From: Symbiodinium natans
Lineage: Eukaryota > Sar > Dinophyceae > Suessiales > Symbiodiniaceae
Assembly: GCA_905221605.1 (NCBI GenBank)
Contig: CAJNDS010000551.1
Location: forward strand, 51,240 to 115,239
Direction of reading: 5' to 3'
DNA: 64,000 bases
The position numbers were made by a program, and so were the translations under genes. Shown in pieces: positions 44,061 through 56,068 of the stretch. Each line of letters starts with the position of its first letter. Position 1 is the first letter of the stretch. The notes under the pieces are model-generated. The model worked only from the letters and a program-made list of their open reading frames with translations, ran no database searches and was not told where the DNA came from.

Positions 44061-45489
44061 GCGGTCCGAGGGCTCCGGTTTCCTGCTTTGTTTTCTGCAC
44101 GGCGAATTCGTTTCACAGCCGGGCGATCGTGCAGCCTAGCTGCCAAGCTCTCCTTTAGGGGGCGGTGCCCTAGGGTTTAGGGTTTAGGGTTTAGGGTTTA
44201 GGGTTTAGGGTTTAGGGTTTAGGGTTTAGGGTTTAGGGTTTAGGGTTTCTCATGGGCCCCACCTTCTGAGAGCATTGAGGGGTTGATGCATCCTGCTGCA
44301 TGAAGGCTGGCATGGGCTGAGATCTGGGAGTCCACGCAGTTTACCCATTTGCCCTGAGAGACGTGGCCTCGAAATCAGGGCCATGTCGATGGCAGTGTTC
44401 GCAAGAAGCGCAGAGGGAAGCAGAACACCGGGGAGGCTGCGAAACCCTAAGCCCTCTAAACCCTAAATGCTAAACCCTACACCCTAAACCCTAAACCCTA
44501 AGCCCCTGTTGGCTTCCGGAAGCGCTATTACCTGGGGTATAGGCTCCCCCCGACTCATGCCAGGCAATCGGCAAGGCTTGGTGCCTAAAGCTGAGGCGCC
44601 AGGATCTCAGCGGATCAAGGGGGGCGGTAGGGTTCAGGGTTTAGGGGTTAGGGTTTAGGGTTTTGGGTTTAGGGTTTAGGGTTTAGGGTTTAGGGTTGAG
44701 GTGGAAGGTTGGGGTTCCCTAAGGAACAGCTGAAGGTAAATATTGTGTAAGGGTACCAAGTCAGCATAGGTATAAGGGCTTGCTTGCATAGGGCCGTTTG
44801 TTCGGGTTTTCGGCTCTTCTCAGCGGGTCAGGGGGCTTGTTCAGTTCTCTCAGTTGCGGTGCCCTTCGAACTCTTGTTTTTGTGAGGGCAGCAATCGTTT
44901 TCTTGATTATGAAGCACTCTTCACATTCGAAAGAAAATCATCTCATGGCCCTCGATTGCTTAGCCCCCTTCTTAAATTCCCCCCCCCCCCCCACACACCG
45001 GAGGGGTCCCCTGAAAGGAAATCTGGCCCGTCAACTTCTAGCTCGAGGGGCGGGGGAGGGGGGGAGAATAAAATCTTAAACCCTAAACGGCTAAAGGCTA
45101 AAGGCATTGACTAAGAAATGAAGAGTCTGGATTTCTGAAGTTTGAGAATGAGGGGCTGGATTTCCCATTCGAGGTGGCGACCCCCACAGATTCAGAAATT
45201 TGGGGGGGGGGGGGGGGGGGGGGGGGCAGGATGGATGTCTTATTTGAGGGGGGTGGGGGGAAGGGGGGGGGAAGGGGTCTGTTGCAAAATCGCAGCCAAA
45301 GTTCGGAGATGTTGGTCCCCAGGCTGAGGGTACCTTCGGTTTCGAGGGCACCCTCGGTTGCTTCGTTTTGGCATGGCTCTCGTGTCTCCCGGCGGGGTCC
45401 CCAGACAGAGAGCGTGCTCAGCTATACTCTGCAGACAAGGGCCCCCGGTTTAGGGTTTATAAACACTGTATAGGGTGTGGGCGCCAGTA

Positions 45490-45720
45490 GCGTTTTCAAT
45501 GAACATTTTTCAACGAAACGTGTTGGAAACGTTTCAACGAATATGTTCAACGAAACGTGTTCAAAGATCATGTTCCACGAAACGTGTTCAACGAAACGTG
45601 TTAAACGAGCCGTCTTCACCGATGTTTTTCAACGAAACGTTTCTCGTTTAAACTCTTTCTTTCACAATCGTTGCATCCCATGCCTGTGTGGGAACGAAAC
45701 GTGGCCAGACGTGAAACAGA
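45490..45720. repeat. Degenerate 14-15 bp repeat (TTCAACGAAACGTG)
   Basis: About ten imperfect copies of TTCAACGAAACGTG, with later stragglers GGAACGAAACGTGG (45692) and AACGAAGCATGTTGAGCGAA (45791). Each unit contains the palindromic core AACGTT-like sequence. Confidence 0.85.
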
Positions 45721-46367
45721 TTTGAATCCCATGGCTGGATGGGAAACATATAACATAGGTTTCAATTTTACCAAGTTGGATCCGACTCTGAACGAAGCAT
45801 GTTGAGCGAAAGCTTCTTGTTTATAACCCCACGTAAACCCTAAACCCTAAACCCCAAATCATCATTTTTGGGACGGACGCGTTAACCAGCTTTTCCTCCG
45901 GATGCGAGGGCCGTTTAAGTAAGCTGAGCCTTTGGCCCCAGGCGCATTGGATGAGTTTACTGAATCTCTGCTTGTCGGCTATGGAAGAACTTGTGGGAAA
46001 ATTAGAATGATACCACATACAATGTCTATGTATTACTCTGAGGGTGTAGGGTTTCGGGTTTAGGGTTTAGGGTTTCGGGTTTGGGGTTTGGGGTTTAGGG
46101 TTTAGGGTTTAGGGTCAGATCAACCCCGACATGGTTGAGGCCTCTGATCGCGAATGGCGACAGCCAGGCTGACCCGGAAGCTGCCTGGAACTGAGGGTGT
46201 TGGGCACTACTGGTTCAGGGTTTAGGGTTTAGGGTTTAGGGTTTAGGGTTTAGGGTTTAGGGGTACTTATAAGTAGTGTTATAAGTACCCTAAATCTGGC
46301 AGGGTGGGGGCTTCGGTGATGGGCCCGTTTAGGCAGAAGCCGCAAGCCTTAAAATTATGCTTAAAAG

Positions 46368-46470
46368 TTCATGGGCAGTTGTAAGTAGGGCTGTAAGTGG
46401 GGTAACTATGGTTATAACTTTGCTGAGGTTACTTGTAACCCTACTTGTAAGTTTTTGTTTCAAGTAGGCC
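46368..46470. mobile_element. Inverted-repeat element, family C
   Basis: Starts AAAAGTTCATGGGCAGTTGT; body GTAAGTAGGGCTGTAAGTGG and CCTACTTGTAAGTTTTTG matches other copies. Confidence 0.6.
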
Positions 46471-47360
46471 CGCCCCACATCTTGTTTGGACCCACCCTGA
46501 CCTTGTCTGAGGTGCCAGAAGCCTTGTCCTCTCCGCTCCGGTCCCCCGCAAATCGGGGTGGCCTGGGTGCTGCCGAGACGACGGCAGGCTCTGAGCGTGG
46601 GGGGATAATGAGTGGGTTCAGGGTTTAGGGTTCACTTGGAGGTTCACAGTCCAAGCCGCCTGGCTTTTTTCAGGGTGCGTATACCCTCAGTTGCCAATAT
46701 TTGCTCATGACCCTTCAAATCGGGTTGAGGGTTTTGGTCCCGGGGTGGGGTCAGGGCTTAAGGGTTTTGGGGGGTTCAAGCGGCACCGTTCGCAACTACT
46801 CAAATGCTTCTGCCTCAGCGTTGCGAGCCCTTTAGAGCTCAAACCATAAAGCTCCACACACACACACACACGGAGGGGCTAAAATCCTGCATCTTAAACC
46901 ACCCTAAACTCTGAATCCAAAATCCACAGGTCGAGAACGGAAACATGTACCTTAAACCAGACCTTCTAAACTTTCAAGAAAACACAGAAACCCTGCACGC
47001 CAACTCCCAACCCTACTCGTATTTCCTAGGCCCTGGCCTAACCACGAAAAAGTGAGGCCCACCCACCAACCAAACCCCCACCTAAACAGCCCAACACCCC
47101 AAACCTTCACCCTGAACCCCAGACCTGAAACCCCATAAAACCGCCTAAGCCCTAAACCCTAAACCCTCAACCCTAACTCCTAAACCCTAAACCCTAATAA
47201 ACCCTGAAAACCCTGAAACCCTAAAACCCTAAACCCTGAAAACCCTAAGCCCTAAAACCTAAACCCCAAAGCCAGGTTCGAGTCTCGGAGCTGCCAAGGC
47301 AGTGGCCAGGTGGGCGGGAGGGGTTGAGGGTTGAAGGTTTGTTGAGGTGCTTGGGTGGGG

Positions 47361-47585
47361 TTTAGGGTTTAGGGTTTAGGGTTTAGGGTTTAGGGTTTAG
47401 GGTTTAGGGTTTAGGGTTTAGGGTTTAGGGTTTAGGGTTTAGGGTTTAGGGTTTAGGGTTTAGGGTTTATGGTTTTTTAGGGTTTAGGGTTTAGGGTTTA
47501 GGGTTTAGGGTTTAGGGTTTAGGGTTTAGGGTTTAGGGTTTAGGGTTTAGGGTTTAGGGTTTAGGGTTTAGGGTTTAGGGTTAGG
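47361..47585 (+). repeat. Longest telomere-type array (TTTAGGG)
   Basis: About 32 units, broken once by TTTATGGTTTTTTAGGG near 47466-47480. It is interstitial, with ordinary sequence on both sides. Confidence 0.97.
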
Positions 47586-48934
47586 CATTTTTGAGTTTTC
47601 TTCTTTCAGGGTTTTGGGTTTAGGGTTTAGGGTTCACAGCCTTTCCAAAATATGGATGGGAGGTTTAAGTCGCAGCGCTCACGGGCCGGATCAGGTTTTA
47701 TAGCCCTGGGAAGTTCCCCAGGTCTTTTGAGGCCTATTGAACTCCCCAGCAAACAGCAAAAGTTGGGATGTGCCTCCCTATACTAACAGTCCTTATCATA
47801 GGGATTATTATGGAACCCCCTAGTATAATCCAAAGCAAAAGTCGTCAAGGGATTGCGTTGTAAGGGAGCCCTCCCACTGACATTACCTATTCGTGCTATG
47901 CGTGTGTCGGTATGAGGGGGAGGAGCCGAACTTTGAACCTTACGTTGAGAATTTTCTGAGTTGTGCTTATGAAGGGGACCGTTTGGAATACTAAATCTTC
48001 AACCCTAAGCCCTGAACCCTAAGAGGAGGGAACACTTTCTTGGACAAACCTGAACCCCCTTAACCCTAAGCCCCTAGGCCCCTAAACCCCTAAAGCCCTA
48101 AAGCCTTAAACCCTTAACCCTGAACCCCCTCAACAAACCCTTGTATCGGCCGCCCCGGTGAGGCCCGCTGAGATAGGCCCAGCGCCGCGGGCGCAGGCCG
48201 TGGAGGCGAGTTCGGAGCCTGGGTCTTGGGGGTCTAGCCCACGTGCAATTTCAATCATGACTACCCCCATTGAATCTTCCAGTAGGCATGTGGGACCCAC
48301 ACTCAGACAGCTCTCCGCCGATTCTTTAGTCGATGTTCCATGAAAATGTCCGATTTTGGCTCTCATGCTGCGTTTACACACACCAACAAACATGCCCGAA
48401 GCTTTTCCAAGAGGTTGAGGTACAGGAGACAGCGGCTGATAGATCACAACGAGAAGAATGAGGATGCTAAACCCTAAACCCTAAACCCCTACACCCTTAA
48501 CCCTGATTCCTGAACCCAATTAACGGGCATTGGAGCCCCAGGTCTGATTCAGTTTGGCCAGGACTGGTGGGGAAGTGCTCATGGCCTGGCTGACGCATTG
48601 CTCCACACCCAGAGGGTTCCAAGCTGACTCGCATGGCGCCAATTTTCGTGTCACCGCAAATCTACTGCTTCTGACACTTCCATTACTACTGTAGTCGGAT
48701 TTCGTGCATGTGTCCCGCTGTTCTCCCTTTCTACGTTTGCTAGAAAGTTGGGGGGGGGGGGGGGCTGGCTGGGGACGAGACCCCATAAGCACCACGGCTA
48801 CGTTTGACAGCTGCCGGGTGTTGAGAAAGGGCGCGCCTGGCAAGGTTACAACAACTGCAGGCAGAGAACGAAGCGCCGCGAGCCCAGCATCCCAACGGAC
48901 CGAAGAAACTGACGGACCCCTCAAGAATGAGTTT

Positions 48935-49038
48935 CTTGGAGGTTCAGGGTACTTATTACCCGATTGTAACTGTACTTCTAGCTGTTGGTTATCAGTACAG
49001 AAATAACTGGTTACTAAGCACCCTGAACCTCCAAGTAT
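48935..49038. mobile_element. Inverted-repeat element, family C (best-preserved copy)
   Basis: The ends CTTGGAGGTTCAGGGTACTT and AAGCACCCTGAACCTCCAAG are almost perfect complements, with about 100 bp overall. It is a useful reference copy for the family. Confidence 0.85.
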
Positions 49039-49106
49039 GGGGTCAGTACTTGAGAGGTTCGTCACCTAGGGTAGATGAGTGCTACATTGGAACCTCGCAG
49101 AAAAGA

Positions 49107-49228
49107 GACTAAACCCTAAACCCTAAACCCTAAACCCTAAACCCTAAACCCTAAACCCTAAACCCTAAACCCTAAACCCTAAACCCTAAACCCTAAACCC
49201 TAAACCCTAAACCCTAAACCCTAAACCT
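49107..49228 (-). repeat. Telomere-type array (CCCTAAA)
   Basis: About 17 perfect units. Confidence 0.97.
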
Positions 49229-49819
49229 AAACCCTAAATCCTACAACCTGAACCCTAAACCTGCAAGCCTCAGGCTGGCGGCTTCGGTTCAGAAAGAGGA
49301 GGAATCCGGAGGCTCCCCCTGTCAGAAATGCCGCACGAGCATGTTGTTGACGCTCTGCAGTACGGGTCCCTTTTATGGCTACTCAAGTCCTGCAGACCTG
49401 AGGATTTGCGAAACGGGTCACCCGTGTAGCAGGGTTTGGCTAGGGATCGTCTCAGACATGCGTGGTGGCTGCTTGGGAATTCACGTTGGTTGATGGGCTG
49501 GGCTTGTGGGGCGTTAGTGGGGGACCCCACCGTGTGTGAGGGCTTAAGGTGTAGGGCTTCCACGATGCAGAGAGAGACAGAGAGGGTTTGAGGGAGTAAG
49601 TCTCTACAGCAGTGCTTCCGAGTTTCGAGTGCCTGGGAGCCTGGCTATTATAACAAAGACAAGCCAAGACGTTGTTGGTGTTTCAGACCATAGGCTTCCG
49701 GACAACACCCCAAGCCCTTGATTGTCTACAACCTTCCTCAAGCCTACAAGGTCAACAAACATTAGATCCCTCAACCCTAAACCCTAAACCCTGGCGTTTC
49801 GCAAGCCTCTGACGCCCTA

Positions 49820-49945
49820 CCCTAAACCCTAAACCCTAAACCCTAAACCCTAAACCCTAAACCCTAAACCCTAAACCCGAAACCCTAAACCCTAAACCCC
49901 TCAACCCCAAACCCCAAAACCCCAAAACCCCAAAACCTAAACCCT
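49820..49945 (-). repeat. Telomere-type array (CCCTAAA, CCCCAAA)
   Basis: About eight CCCTAAA units followed by AACCCCAA variants. Confidence 0.95.
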
Positions 49946-50530
49946 TCTTTTGCGCAAGGTTCGCCACGGACGGTCCTCTCGCCCAGCTGGTCGGAACGTC
50001 ACTTGATACAGGCATATTCAGCGAACCTTCTCCTGCGCGAGTCTTTAACCCCCAAATAAATGCCTCAAAGCCGAGCCCCAAAGCCCCGCAATATTCAACT
50101 ACAATAGGTAATCAGTAGCTTCAAGTAAAACAGTATCTTAAAGTAAGGGGCTTCAAGCTAAACGTTAAGCGCGGAACTTGAAGTTCACACTTTTTAAGCA
50201 AAAGCTAGCGCAAAATTGTGAGTTAGAAGGCGTGCGCTCAACTTGTTAGCGCAAATTTTATAGAAAGGCGAGGAGGTTATGGGTTAGGGTTTAGGGTTTA
50301 GGGTTTAGGGTTTAGGGTTTAACCCGTAAACCCCTAACAGGGCGCCGCCTTAAAATTGGCCTCGACCCACCGTGGGTAGCGATGCTCTGAAGTCTCGTTC
50401 TATCCAAGGCACCCGTATTCACTGCCGGGTTTAGGGTTTAGGGTTTAGTGGTCTTGGTAACCCTAAGTACCACAAAGGGGTCCATGATTTTGGGGAACCT
50501 CCTGGAGCTCCACAAGTGCCACTTGCGCAG

Positions 50531-52983
50531 GTGCCATCCAAGCCAGAGCGGCGGAAGCTCAAAGAAGAGACTCCCAAGCTGGGCGCCGAGATTGGCAGTA
50601 CCCCCTGGCTTAGGGTTTGAAGGGTTCAGGTTTTAGGCTTTTAGGGTTTAATTAGGGTTGAGGGTTGAGGGTCAAGGGGAAAAGGGCTTGCAGCCAAAAA
50701 ATAATCCGTGGGTCCTTCCCGTGAAGTGAGGAACCGAGCGCTTGAGGGGCATGTTCTTTGCTTGATCTGCGCCAGGCCGCCGCCCCCGCCCGGGCAGACT
50801 GTCCAGAACAGCCCCACGGCTGTTATCAAGGCTTGGCAAAAATGAACCCCCCCATCATGCCCTAGCACATGATTCCCATGAGCCCCATACCTCCTGCCCT
50901 AAACCCGAAACCCTAAACACTATAGACCACCTGCAACATCTCTAAGCCCGGGAAGAGCCAGTAAAACTACACCCTTAGTGGTAGCGTTGAATGTTAAGCT
51001 TCGTTTGCTCGTATAGCACGGTAGAGACTGTGAGGTACCCCACACAAAAGGAGCTAATAGAGGGGTCGGAATAATCGCGAATTAATAGTATTCCCTCAGG
51101 ATCCCTTTGTATTTATACTATAATAGCCCCCCCCAAAACCCTCTTCTAATCATTCAGGCCCCTACATTAGGTCCACGCAAACACCTGAGGGCGCAAGCTT
51201 CAGCGTCGACAGCGTTGGCATCTGGCCCTTGGTCCCAATTCCTGCAGTCCCTAAACCCTCAAACTGACTCAAACCCGAAACCCCTAAAAATCCCTAAGCT
51301 CTTGGCCCTAAGACTGCCTGTCCCTAACCCCTAAACCTTAAACCCTAAACCCCAAACCCTAAACCCTAAATCCTAACCCCCTAACCCTAAAGTGCTCTGG
51401 AGGTGGACACTGGGCTCGGTAGATGGTCCTCGGCTCAGACTTCAGATGCACTTCCTGACCCAAGCAATCCCCGAAAGCCCTTTCCTCAACCCTACCCTCT
51501 GAACCTTTGACCCTACACCTCTACTCGCAATAGGGTTTAGGGTTTCGGGTTTAGGGTTTAGGGTTTAATTAGGGTTGGGTACAACAAAATCTGCCAATTG
51601 AATGCACTGAACCCTGAACAACTTAACCCGAAGCTGATCGCAGCCCAGGAGTGTGCGGCCATTGTCGCCGACCGCGCCCGCCCGAGGGACCTTTCAGAGC
51701 CATTCAGTTTGGCCGAAAACTCTAAGGGTTACATGGTCCCTTAATATTTGTTTTCGGGTTTTGACAAGGTATGTAAGTGGCCCCTTTTAAGGGCGCATAC
51801 TAAGCGACCGCGTAACTAAGAAAACTTCTCAGCTCAGATTTTTGGGTTTGAGATGTATTATGCAAGGAGCACAGGTTGGTATAGGCTTGAGGCCTTAGGG
51901 TTGGAGCTTTAGGGCTTATAAGGTTTAACCAGGGTTTCGTGAGAAGCTTTCCAGACTTGAACGGGTTGCTCACTCTGCTTCCCCCACTTGCCAGCTCAGG
52001 TGCCCAAGATCAGGTACTGTCCCTCCGGGCACGTGATGATGAAGATGTACATGCCCATGGACGCTTGAAGCAGAGTTAGAAGAAGATACTGATGTACATC
52101 TAAATAAATAAATATATACATATATAGATACATATATAAGTTTATATTTATATATGAACCACTGAAGAATGAAGTCCCAGCCCGAAACGCCATACCCTTA
52201 TGTTCTAGTCCTTCCCTCACCAGGATTTCCTCCGATCACCTAAACTCTCAACACAGTGGCCTGAACATTTATTTGGAGCTTCATGGGTGAGTAAGGTTAT
52301 AATTAGGGGAACTATAGTTATAGCCTTAGTTAGGGTACTTCTAGCCTCTGCTTGTAATAGCCCATGAACCAAGTACTCCTCAGCCTCCAAACCCCTAAGC
52401 CCTAAGCCACAAACCCCGAAACCCCAAACCCCCAAGCCCGGCCCAAGCCCCTAAACCCTAAACCCCTAAACCCTAAACCACAAAACCCCTAAACCGCACG
52501 AGCACACCAGGAAGGGTTGCGCTGCCGTCGCTGCAAGTCTGAGCAGCCCAAAGGTGCCTCAGTTCACAGCTGCCCCGGCCTTAGATGTTGGGTTCATAGA
52601 TGCTTTGGTGTTAGGGTTTAGGGTTTAGGGTTCAGGGTGCAGGGTTTAGGGGTTAGGGTTTAGAGGTGTCTTTTTGTCCGGCATGAGACATCAGAAATTC
52701 CAGAGCCTTCGGCCTCTCAGTTTGTACAGGCGTACTGCCTTGAAATTTCCTTAAGCAGGCGAGATAATGAGGATCCGTGTCAGTCCCTGCAGCTCAGCCC
52801 AGATTTGTAACCCTAAGCCCTCAACCCTAAACCCTCAGCCCGAAGCCCTCAACCCTAAACCCCCAACCCGAAGCCCTCAACCCTAGACCTTCAACCCCAA
52901 ACAACCCTCAACCCCAAAGGATGGCCCCGAGATTGCCAGGCCGGCAGTGCCACCTCAATATCTGTGCAGCTTGCATCCCGCAG
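50531..52983 (+). CDS. Multi-exon gene with a Cys/His zinc-binding module
   Basis: Three exons join in phase to give a compact zinc-binding module: 52000-52060 (VPKIRYCPSGHVMMKMYMPM, GC donor), 52511-52553 (EGLRCRRCKSEQPK, GT donor) and 52940-52983 (QCHLNICAACIPQ, GC donor). The pattern C-x2-GH ... C-x2-C ... CH-x4-C-x2-C resembles ZZ- or C1-like fingers in algal proteins. Upstream exons likely belong to the same gene: 50531-50607 (KPERRKLKEETPKLGAEIGS), about 50776-50843 (PPPPPGQTVQNSPTAVIKAW), 51395-51470 (EVDTGLGRWSSAQTSDALPD) and 51650-51720 (ECAAIVADRARPRDLSEPF). The link to these is by position only. No catalytic domain is recognised, so function is unknown. The 5' and 3' ends are not fixed; exons at 53805-53890 or 54000-54120 could continue it. 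Confidence 0.6.
51058..51175. mobile_element. Short dispersed element, family A
   Basis: Starts AGAGGGGTCGGAATAATCGC and ends TAATCATTCAGGCCCCTACA. It lies between exon candidates of the zinc-binding gene. Confidence 0.8.
52278..52378. mobile_element. Inverted-repeat element, family C
   Basis: TTGGAGCTTCATGGGTGAGT on the left and TAATAGCCCATGAACCAAGT on the right, in the intron between the first two zinc-module exons. Confidence 0.75.
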
Positions 52984-54217
52984 GCCAGCCTACTGCTGGC
53001 AGCGTTCTGTGCAGAGATTGTTGTACCTATAGAAGTTCATGGTAGTTTAAGGGTTTAGGGTTTAGGGATTTTGGGGTTTAGGGGATATAAGTAGGGTAGC
53101 TATGGTAGCGTTCTCTGCGCATGCTGTACCTCGAAGCTCATGGTCCTTAATCTCGGTAGGCCCTGGGGACATTTCATGTTTTCCCTTATTGGGTCCAAGA
53201 GGATCATATTCAGGAATACGTTTCAGAGGGTTTGAAGGGCCATCCTCGCAATAGTAAGTAGGGTTGCAAGTAGGGTAGTTAGAACCCTGCTGATGCATGT
53301 AGCTCCTGCTACCTGATCATTCCTTAATAGGGGTTATAGTACCCCCTGGAAAATTCCCTAATAGGGATTCCAGTACCCCTACTACAAGCTCCTTAATAAG
53401 GATAAGAGTCCCCCCTACTAAAATCCCCATTAAGGACTGTCAGTATTATAAGGGGGAAAGATCCGAAGCCGAAAGCTTTGTTTCCAGCCACCCGCCCTCC
53501 CTGAACGCCAACCCGTGCCACTTTATTCACACGGCTTGGACCCTCTTCTTGACCCCTAAACCCTAAACCCTAAACCCTATGAAACCCTAAACCCTAAGCC
53601 CCCTAAGCTTTCTCTTGCTTTTTTGCGTGGAATCTCCTGACCCTCGAACCATAGGATGCGCCATTGCAGCTGCCTTCTCCGGAATGTTGCAAGGGTTTAG
53701 GGTTCAGGGTTTAGGGTTTAGGGTTTAATTAGGGTCAGGGTCCCAGGGTTTAGGGTTTCGCATGCCGCAGGCAGACGATCCAATTTCTTTTGTGCACAGC
53801 AAGATGACGCTGGCAGACCAGGCCCTTCAGCAAACCCCGTCGGGGAGTGCACCTTGCCTGCAGGAGCTGACAGAGCTCCTCCAGAGGGGTTTAGGGGTTT
53901 AGGGGTTTGGGGTTTAAGGTTTGGGGTTTAGGGTTTAGGGTTTAGGGTTTAGGGTTTAGGGCTTAGGGTCAGCAACCTTAGTTCGGAATGTTTGGCCAGA
54001 ACTGAGGCCCATCTTAGCAGCAGCTTTGCCATGACGAAGCTTTCCGCCGGCCGCGACAAAGCAAGTCCCAAAGTGGCGACTTCTCGCGGCCGCGCGGCCG
54101 CAGGAAGCCAATGCGGAGGTACCCTTTTCCCCTTTTTTGGGGGGTTCTGGGTTCCCTGTTGTAAAGAAACCAACCCCAAAAAAAGGTGCCTTTATTAGAG
54201 TAGAGCTACTCAGAATA

Positions 54218-54292
54218 CAGGGGTCGGAATAATTGCTAGTAGTATTCCCTTAGGGTCTCTTGATAATTATTCTAGAATAACAGGAAGTCATC
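54218..54292. repeat. Short dispersed element, family A (truncated)
   Basis: Starts CAGGGGTCGGAATAATTGCT and contains TAGTATTCCCTTAGGGTC; the right end is lost. Confidence 0.7.
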
Positions 54293-55212
54293 GGATCTAT
54301 TGGCTTTTGGAGTACTATACTTTAATACCATTTTTGGTTCTGGGTTCCTATTATAGCTGCTTATAAGCTTATACAGGGTCTACTCCAAAGTAGGGTCTAG
54401 CCTAGGGCCCGCGGGATTTGAAGGGCTGTAGGCTTAAGGGCGAAGGGTTTCGGGCAGCAATAAACTACAGAAAGAAGGTCCAATTCCAAGGAATGCGCAT
54501 GTTCGAAGCATCGCTCATAGTGACAGCATCCGAGTGAGGAAACTTCAACCAGACCAGCCAGTCTGCGTCCATGAACAAGAGCAACAGCCTCCCTTCCCTC
54601 GTCTGGGGGCCTGGATGCATTTCGTTGTCTGACAGGCTTCAAGTCCTAAATCCCTGCACCAAAAGCCTCCCACTCCCCGCAGATGCCAGCCGATAGTTGG
54701 GTACTCACAACCCAGCTTGCAAGCAAGTATGGCAAGTAAGGTTGCTTGCGCTGTTGCTCACGAGGGCTTAGTTGGGGTAAACCCTAAACCCTAAACCCTA
54801 AACCGGTTTATGCGAGACTCCACATTCGGCAATCCCGCGCGCACGACTTAGGGAAAAACTACATTGCAAAGTGGCTTAGGGTTTGGGCATCTCAACTGTG
54901 GAGCGGTGCTTTAGCACTCTCCATATGGTCCATCTGAACATCCCACTGCTAAGCTAGGGTTTAGGGTTTCGGGTTTAGGGTTTAGGGTATAGGGGGTTCC
55001 CCTTCTTGTGCCAAGGTTGCGCTCGGAAACCCAGAAACTCTACACCCTAAACCTGCATGTTGAAGGTCATTGGTCATGAAAACTTCTTGCCGGATTGCTA
55101 GGTAGCATGTATGGTGTTTTCTTCTTACGCCGTTAGCTGAGGCCGCCCGGACGATGAATGATCGTTACGGCAGCCAAAGTGGGACCAAGATTAGCCAGTT
55201 GCAGCTCAGCTG

Positions 55213-55335
55213 AACCCTAAACCCTAAACCCTAAACCCTAAACCCTAAACCCTAAACCTAAACCCTAAACCCTAAACCCTAAACCCTAAACCCTAAACCC
55301 TAAACCCTAAACCTAAACCCCAAACCCTAAACCCT
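55213..55335 (-). repeat. Telomere-type array (CCCTAAA)
   Basis: About 16 units with two single-base deletions (CCTAAA). Confidence 0.95.
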
Positions 55336-55945
55336 AAAGGCGGAGGCACAAGGTTTAGGAACTCCGGGCTGAGGGTTTTGGGATTCAGGGGTTTGAAAGG
55401 GGCGTCTTGGGGCTTTGAGGGTTTAGGATCTTGGTGCTTTTTTTGGGGGGGATGAGCTAGGACCCAGAGCAGGCGCTTATATGAAGCAGGGTTTATATTT
55501 CTGTTTTTGGTGAGTGTATACAAGGTTCCTTTTTAGTATTGGTGAGTGTATATACCTGGTGTCCTTTTTGGGATACAAGAAAAACAAACCCTGCTACATA
55601 TCCCTTCAGGGTTTGGGGTTTAGGGCTTCGGGTGTAGGGTTTAGGGTAGCTAGGATGCAGAGTGGGCCTTTATTCCCCTTTTTTTAGGGCTTAGGTTCCC
55701 TTCTGTGCCCCTTCAACATCAAGAAGGGGCACCCCTTTTTTATTCCTAGGTTAAAGTTGGCTTCTTTCAATCTGAGGGTAGTTACATGGTCCCTTAGTAT
55801 GGCCCCTCAAAAGGCGACCCCTTATATACCCCTGATATACCCTATAAACCCCAAGGGCTCCATCCATCAGGGAAGGGGCCGCATTAAGGGCCCATACAAC
55901 TGCCCTTAGAAGTAAGCGTATTGGGACTCAGGGCTTGAGGCTACT

Positions 55946-56068
55946 CGGAGGTTCGTCTGGGTACTGATTACCAGGGGGTCTAAGTACCCTCAATAAGGGG
56001 AAAACCATGGTTACGGATCCTACTTCTAGCCCTACTTAAAAGTACCAAAATGAACCACCAAGTAGAGG
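55946..56068. mobile_element. Inverted-repeat element, family C
   Basis: CTCGGAGGTTCGTCTGGGTAC at the left and GTACCAAAATGAACCACCAA at the right. Confidence 0.7.

Larger units (their letters stand above)
44060..50530. other. Repeat-dominated stretch with weak exon candidates
   Basis: Possible exons: 46119-46172 (INPDMVEASDREWRQP, GC donor), about 46460-46600 (HILFGPTLTLSEVPEALSS) and 49960-50045 (FATDGPLAQLVGTSLDTGIF). None was assigned to a family. Open frames around 48130-49065 on both strands overlap each other. Most of the rest is telomere-type arrays, G or C homopolymers (44979-44992, 45202-45226, 48750-48764) and dispersed elements. Confidence 0.3.

Noticed and set aside
45091-45473. 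Glycine- or proline-rich open frames near a G tract.
   Set aside because: Translation of G homopolymer and flanking purine-rich repeat.
47361-47585. A true chromosome end.
   Set aside because: Ordinary sequence continues on both sides and arrays occur throughout in both orientations, so these are interstitial.
48130-49065. Minus-strand open frames of 105 and 181 codons.
   Set aside because: They cross a G tract and a family C element and have no recognisable features.
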